Origin: Prevotellaceae bacterium UBA1787
GTDB taxonomy: Bacteria > Bacteroidota > Bacteroidia > Bacteroidales > Bacteroidaceae
NCBI GenBank assembly: GCA_002315195.1
Contig: DCGD01000066.1
Span: 202 to 9,091 of the forward strand
Direction of reading: 5' to 3'
Length of the DNA stretch: 8,890 nucleotides
Shown here: one piece after another, positions 5,461 to 8,890 of the stretch
How positions within the stretch are numbered: the stretch's first letter is position 1
Layout: each line of letters opens with the position of its first letter
Notes under the pieces: model-generated
Told to the model about the DNA's origin: nothing
Databases searched by the model: none
The model's input: only the letters and a program-made list of their open reading frames with translations
Made by a program: the position numbers and the translations under genes

Positions 5461-7335
5461 TCACTTATTGACGGTCAGCAGTCCCAGGTGCCCATCCGTA
5501 TCGGAAAAGAGAATGTGTTTGTCATTGAGTGGAATGACGGTACTCATTAGGGAATTGCTTACTTTGTGTCGCCAAAGCAGTTTTCCGCTTTTGCCATCGA
5601 TGGCGAACACAAGGCCTTCCTTGGTGCTGCCGAACACGGTGCCTTTCTTTTCGGGCAGCATGCAGGGGCCGTGTTCGTAGCCAAAACCCACATTGCAAGC
5701 CCACAGTTCCTTTGGCGTCTTGGAGGTGGCGTCGTAGCATACGACACTGTCCTGCATGGTTTTGCCATAGATGCGCTTGGCGTCTTGTGACAGTCCCATG
5801 CTTTCGCGTACTTTGGACTGTGAGGTGCGCCAGTTGGTGGTTCCCGTCTGAATGTTGATGGAAGTCATGGTGCGCATGGGATCGACGATGAACACGTCGT
5901 TAGGCGTAGCCTGTGGCCATACTTGAGCGGGGGAATAGTGCATGTGTCCGGGTGTGTCCGACCATTTCCACAAGAGTGTCCCTCCCTTGCGTTGCAGGCA
6001 ATAGAGGCTGCTGTCCCAGGCACCGAAGATGACCTTGTCCTTGGTAACGAGTGGTTTCGTCATGATGTATCCCTTGACGCCGCTGAACGCCCATACGTTT
6101 TTGCCGTCCTTGATGTGGAGCGCTCTCATGGTACCATCGCTGGCACCTATGAAGGCGGTGTTGCCTTGGATAGTGACCGCGCCGAGAACGGGGCCGTTTG
6201 TGGCAACTTTCCATAGCAAGCTTCCATCTTTAGCCTTGATGCCGTAGATGTTCTTGTCCGCGGAACCACAGACAACAATGCCTTTTTTGACGGCAAGGCC
6301 GCCGACAATGCGGCCGTTGGTGTGGAAAGTCCATTTGTGGCTGCCGTCCTTCAGATTGAAAGCCTTGATGTCGCCTTCATTGTCGCCGGTGTAGACCGTG
6401 TTGTCCTCAACGGCAGGCGAACTGTAGAAAGCGCCATTGGTTTCGATTTTCCACGTCTCTTTGACAAATTGGAAATGTTCATTGTCCGAATAGTCGGGAT
6501 AGTGTTCGGCTTTGGCGTTGGTGTCGTAGGTAGGGTGAGTCAGAGGGTAGGAGGCGGCGTGTTCCGGGGCGGTGCCGGTATGCTTGACGTATGCCTTTAT
6601 TTCCTTGTCCTCCACGATGTACAGGCCATATCCGCTTCTTCCGTTTTTGTCGCGCAAATTGCTTCGCATGAGAATACCGGGCAATCCATCGTAGGAAAGG
6701 GTGCGGACCGAGTGATAGTGACCACCGATGAAAAGTCGGACATTGCCCGGTTTTCGGAGTGCGTCGGTTACGTTGTACCAGTTGTCGACGTCACCGTCCA
6801 TCATGGGATAGTGGGTTACGATGATGGCGGGTTGCGCGGGGTCTTTCTTCAGTTCTTCCGTAGCCCATTTGATGTCTTTGGGCGACACGTGTCCGTAAGC
6901 CATCTTGAGCAATGGACCGGAATTGAAGCAGATGAACTTGACACCGTTGTGTTCAAAGCAGAGGGATTCGCTGCCGAAAATATCCCGAAAATCCATGCAG
7001 CCGGATTCGCTCCATGTGGTTTCATGGTTTCCAAGGACAACATGATAGGGAATTTTCAGTTTGTCGAACATTCCCTTGGCGCGCAGCATGGTCGCGCGGT
7101 CGCCTTGGTCGGTGATGTCACCGGTAATGAGTGCGAAGTCGATGCTGTCGGTTTCATTGATTTCGTCAATGCTACTCTGCAGGGCTTCAATGGCGGACTT
7201 GTTGCTAAGGTGAATGTCGGTCAGTTGAACAAAACGGAAAGGTTTGATGTCATTGCCTGCATGGGCGGCGGACAGTAGAAAGAACGCATTGAGGCACAGC
7301 AGCAGTGCGTGAAAAAAAGGTGCGTGTGTATGCAT
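5461..7335 (-). CDS. Secreted metallophosphoesterase fused to a PQQ-type beta-propeller
   Basis: The 624-residue product has an N-terminal signal peptide (about 1-26, ending SAAHA). A calcineurin-like metallophosphoesterase domain covers roughly 32-250, with all metal-binding motifs: Asp40-x-His42, Gly72-Asp73, Gly102-Asn-His-Glu105, His175 in VTHYP, and Gly205-His-Tyr-His208. From about 290 to the end is a beta-propeller of the PQQ/quinoprotein-like type. Its docking tryptophans fall at 295, 335, 375, 415, 456, 502, 545 and 588, a period of 40-46 residues mostly preceded by a K/G-D-G-x turn, which suggests eight blades. The enzyme should be an active periplasmic or surface phosphohydrolase, the propeller serving for binding or scaffolding. 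The substrate is unknown. Its ATG is only 3 bases past the amidase stop, so the two are almost certainly co-transcribed and translationally coupled, tying it to peptidoglycan breakdown. Domain calls are sure; pathway role is inferred. Confidence 0.88.
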   Translation of the reverse strand: MHTHAPFFHALLLCLNAFFLLSAAHAGNDIKPFRFVQLTDIHLSNKSAIEALQSSIDEINETDSIDFALITGDITDQGDRATMLRAKGMFDKLKIPYHVVLGNHETTWSESGCMDFRDIFGSESLCFEHNGVKFICFNSGPLLKMAYGHVSPKDIKWATEELKKDPAQPAIIVTHYPMMDGDVDNWYNVTDALRKPGNVRLFIGGHYHSVRTLSYDGLPGILMRSNLRDKNGRSGYGLYIVEDKEIKAYVKHTGTAPEHAASYPLTHPTYDTNAKAEHYPDYSDNEHFQFVKETWKIETNGAFYSSPAVEDNTVYTGDNEGDIKAFNLKDGSHKWTFHTNGRIVGGLAVKKGIVVCGSADKNIYGIKAKDGSLLWKVATNGPVLGAVTIQGNTAFIGASDGTMRALHIKDGKNVWAFSGVKGYIMTKPLVTKDKVIFGAWDSSLYCLQRKGGTLLWKWSDTPGHMHYSPAQVWPQATPNDVFIVDPMRTMTSINIQTGTTNWRTSQSKVRESMGLSQDAKRIYGKTMQDSVVCYDATSKTPKELWACNVGFGYEHGPCMLPEKKGTVFGSTKEGLVFAIDGKSGKLLWRHKVSNSLMSTVIPLNDKHILFSDTDGHLGLLTVNK

Positions 7336-7338
7336 GGC

Positions 7339-8890
7339 TTATTTGAGGAAATTTAGAATTTGCTGCATGAGCTGGGTGCGTTCGGCTTCGGTGCGGATGG
7401 TTTCAAAAGGAACCCCCATGACGAAGGTCTTGTATTTTGGGGCTGCGTATGCAACCGCTGCGCTGAGGTTGTTTTCGCTGTAGCGCATGATGGTGCTGGC
7501 GTTCTTTTGGGCCGGTTCAATGGCGTCGGGACTTTCTACGACATAACAAAGGTTGTTGAGTTCGTTGTGGTAGGAGAAATCACCCTTGATGGTGATGGTG
7601 TTGGAACGGACGCCGTAGAATTTGCCTCCTTTGGCTGCTTTTCCCGTGCGCCATTTGTAACCCAGGACGTTCGTGGCGAAGTCCTTGTCTTCCTTGAGAG
7701 GTTCGGCAATGGGGTTGTCCCAAAGGTCGGATGCAACGAAGGCACCGGAAATGAATACGTTGCCGCCATTGTCAAGTATGGTCTTGAGTCGGTTTTGCAT
7801 GGCGGTCGTGAAAGTCTTGAAAGTAGGGGGGAATACGTTGCGTCCCATTTTTGTTTGTTTCTGCTTGCCGAGGATGAGGTCGAAAGTCGTGTTGCTGTTG
7901 TATGCGTTGCTGTTGCGTGCGTCCTCGAAAGCCTCATTGCTGCAGGATACAAAGGCGCGGTTGTTCGCCATGATGGCTGCTCCGTGAACGGCTGGGTAGT
8001 CGAAAGTGTTTCCTGCAATGACGTCTTTTTCGCAATCGCTGTAACTGTCGCCAAATCCCGATGCGTCATCGTCCATCCAGGGCACGTTGCGGCGAAATTC
8101 CTTCATCTTTCCAATGTAACTGATGTCCTTGAGGTAGGGTACGCCGTGGTCATCGTCATCGAGGAAACCTGCCAATTGCTTTCCGCCTTCTCCCGGTGCG
8201 ATGAAATCGGCGGGAGCGCCGATGCGGTCAAAGCCATTGACGACAACTACCGCGTTCTTGAAATCCGCAGTGCCGGCAGGTAGCCCCGCCGATACGATTT
8301 CGGAGTCAAAACTGCGCCCTCCATCATTGATAGCCACAACCTTGTAACTGTGCATCTTATTGTCGTTCAGCGTGTCCTTGAATTGAGGAGTGTCCACCAG
8401 GACGCCATTGTCCCAACCTTCATTCTCCAAGCGGGTATATACCATGTAGCGGTTGGGAGTTGCCGACGCTTCAAGAGAATCAATGGTAGGTTTCCATGAA
8501 AGTTGGATGGTGCGTCCTTCCACCGGCGCAATCATGAGGTGGCTTACGGGAAGAGGCTGAACCACGTATGGCACGTTGCTTTCTGAGGCCAGGAATCTCA
8601 GCATACCTTTGTAAATGGCGCGGCTTACGATGAAGCGGAAGCGCGGGTCGAGACCAAGGCGCATGTCGGCGAAATTTTGGTGAGAGAGCAATTCCAGCAA
8701 CATGGCGGGTACTTTCGGCATCCATGCCTCGAAATAGGTCTTGTTCCACATCTGTCGGCGCTGCCAAATGGGTTCACATTGCTTTCGTATGTCGTTGCTG
8801 ATGGAAATTTGGATCAGGTCTGCCAGGTTTCTGTTGGCGATGCGGTCTTTTCCGTTGGGGAACTTGCCTTCGTATTTGTGTGAATCGTTC
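7339..8890 (-). CDS. N-acetylmuramoyl-L-alanine amidase with FN3-like and golvesin/xanthan-lyase-like C-terminal region (5' end outside window)
   Basis: The frame is open to the window edge, so this is the last 516 residues of a longer protein; the Met at 8751 is internal. Visible residues 1-105 match the end of a zinc Amidase_3 domain: an ISNDIRKQC...WQRRQMWNK helix, then MPKVPAMLLELLSHQN, whose Glu66 sits where the catalytic Glu of the family lies, and a terminal helix RAIYKGMLRFLA. Residues about 110-202 look like an FN3 domain (IQLSW, RYMVYTR, HSYKVVAINDGG). Residues about 210-516 form a large domain starting NAVVVVNGFDRI and including GGNVFISGAF. This resembles the part that gives Bacteroidota homologues names such as 'xanthan lyase' or 'golvesin C-terminal-like'; it suggests a Rossmann or amidotransferase-like fold, but I cannot assign an activity. 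The amidase would strip stem peptides ahead of NamZ. It is the first visible gene of the operon and is followed after 3 bases by the phosphoesterase-propeller gene. Confidence 0.82.
   Translation of the reverse strand, partial: NDSHKYEGKFPNGKDRIANRNLADLIQISISNDIRKQCEPIWQRRQMWNKTYFEAWMPKVPAMLLELLSHQNFADMRLGLDPRFRFIVSRAIYKGMLRFLASESNVPYVVQPLPVSHLMIAPVEGRTIQLSWKPTIDSLEASATPNRYMVYTRLENEGWDNGVLVDTPQFKDTLNDNKMHSYKVVAINDGGRSFDSEIVSAGLPAGTADFKNAVVVVNGFDRIGAPADFIAPGEGGKQLAGFLDDDDHGVPYLKDISYIGKMKEFRRNVPWMDDDASGFGDSYSDCEKDVIAGNTFDYPAVHGAAIMANNRAFVSCSNEAFEDARNSNAYNSNTTFDLILGKQKQTKMGRNVFPPTFKTFTTAMQNRLKTILDNGGNVFISGAFVASDLWDNPIAEPLKEDKDFATNVLGYKWRTGKAAKGGKFYGVRSNTITIKGDFSYHNELNNLCYVVESPDAIEPAQKNASTIMRYSENNLSAAVAYAAPKYKTFVMGVPFETIRTEAERTQLMQQILNFLK

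Noticed and set aside
6322..7278. 318-codon plus-strand open frame
   Set aside because: Fully antisense to the phosphoesterase-propeller gene, valine/glycine-rich with no domain; a shadow frame.
7360..8283. 307-codon plus-strand open frame
   Set aside because: Antisense to the amidase C-terminal region and without family motifs; a shadow frame.

Overview
The window looks like chromosomal DNA from a Bacteroidota member, most likely Bacteroidales and possibly Prevotella-like. Evidence for this is the gene content (a GH171/DUF1343 protein, MurQ, and an amidase with a C-terminal 'xanthan lyase/golvesin-like' region), the near absence of Shine-Dalgarno sequences in front of most genes, and one TAnnTTTG-type -7 promoter element. 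No database search was possible, so the taxonomy is inference. Every supported gene lies on the minus strand, so transcription runs from high to low coordinates.

From 8890 down to 1850 is a compact run of five genes that reads as a peptidoglycan (muropeptide) salvage operon. In transcription order it holds: (1) the C-terminal part of a secreted N-acetylmuramoyl-L-alanine amidase (Amidase_3 end, FN3-like domain, large C-terminal domain), cut by the window edge; (2) 3 bp later, a secreted fusion of a calcineurin-like metallophosphoesterase and an eight-repeat PQQ-type beta-propeller; (3) after 80 bp, NamZ, an exo-beta-N-acetylmuramidase; (4) after a 175-bp gap full of short repeats, MurQ, the cytoplasmic MurNAc-6-phosphate etherase; (5) a secreted serine beta-lactamase-fold hydrolase resembling B. 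subtilis AmiE, coupled to or just downstream of murQ. A strong hairpin terminator at 1794-1822 closes the run. The implied flow is that amidases remove the peptide, NamZ releases MurNAc from glycan fragments, and MurNAc is imported and phosphorylated by proteins not in this window. MurQ then turns MurNAc-6-P into GlcNAc-6-P and D-lactate. The phosphoesterase-propeller protein is the member without an obvious place in this pathway.

Below the terminator is a separately promoted secreted alpha/beta-hydrolase (esterase type, 795-1625), itself followed by a hairpin terminator at 688-728. A 365-bp non-coding stretch follows. At the low end is an AT-rich 131-codon remnant of a DprA-like DNA-processing protein (34-429). 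It stops just where the nucleotide-binding domain should begin, and it has an unusually good Shine-Dalgarno for this neighbourhood.

I do not see a CRISPR array, tRNA, rRNA or insertion sequence. The points most worth following up are the phosphoesterase-propeller protein inside a MurNAc salvage operon, the unexplained C-terminal domain of the amidase, the repeat-rich namZ-murQ gap, and the truncated DprA-like gene.
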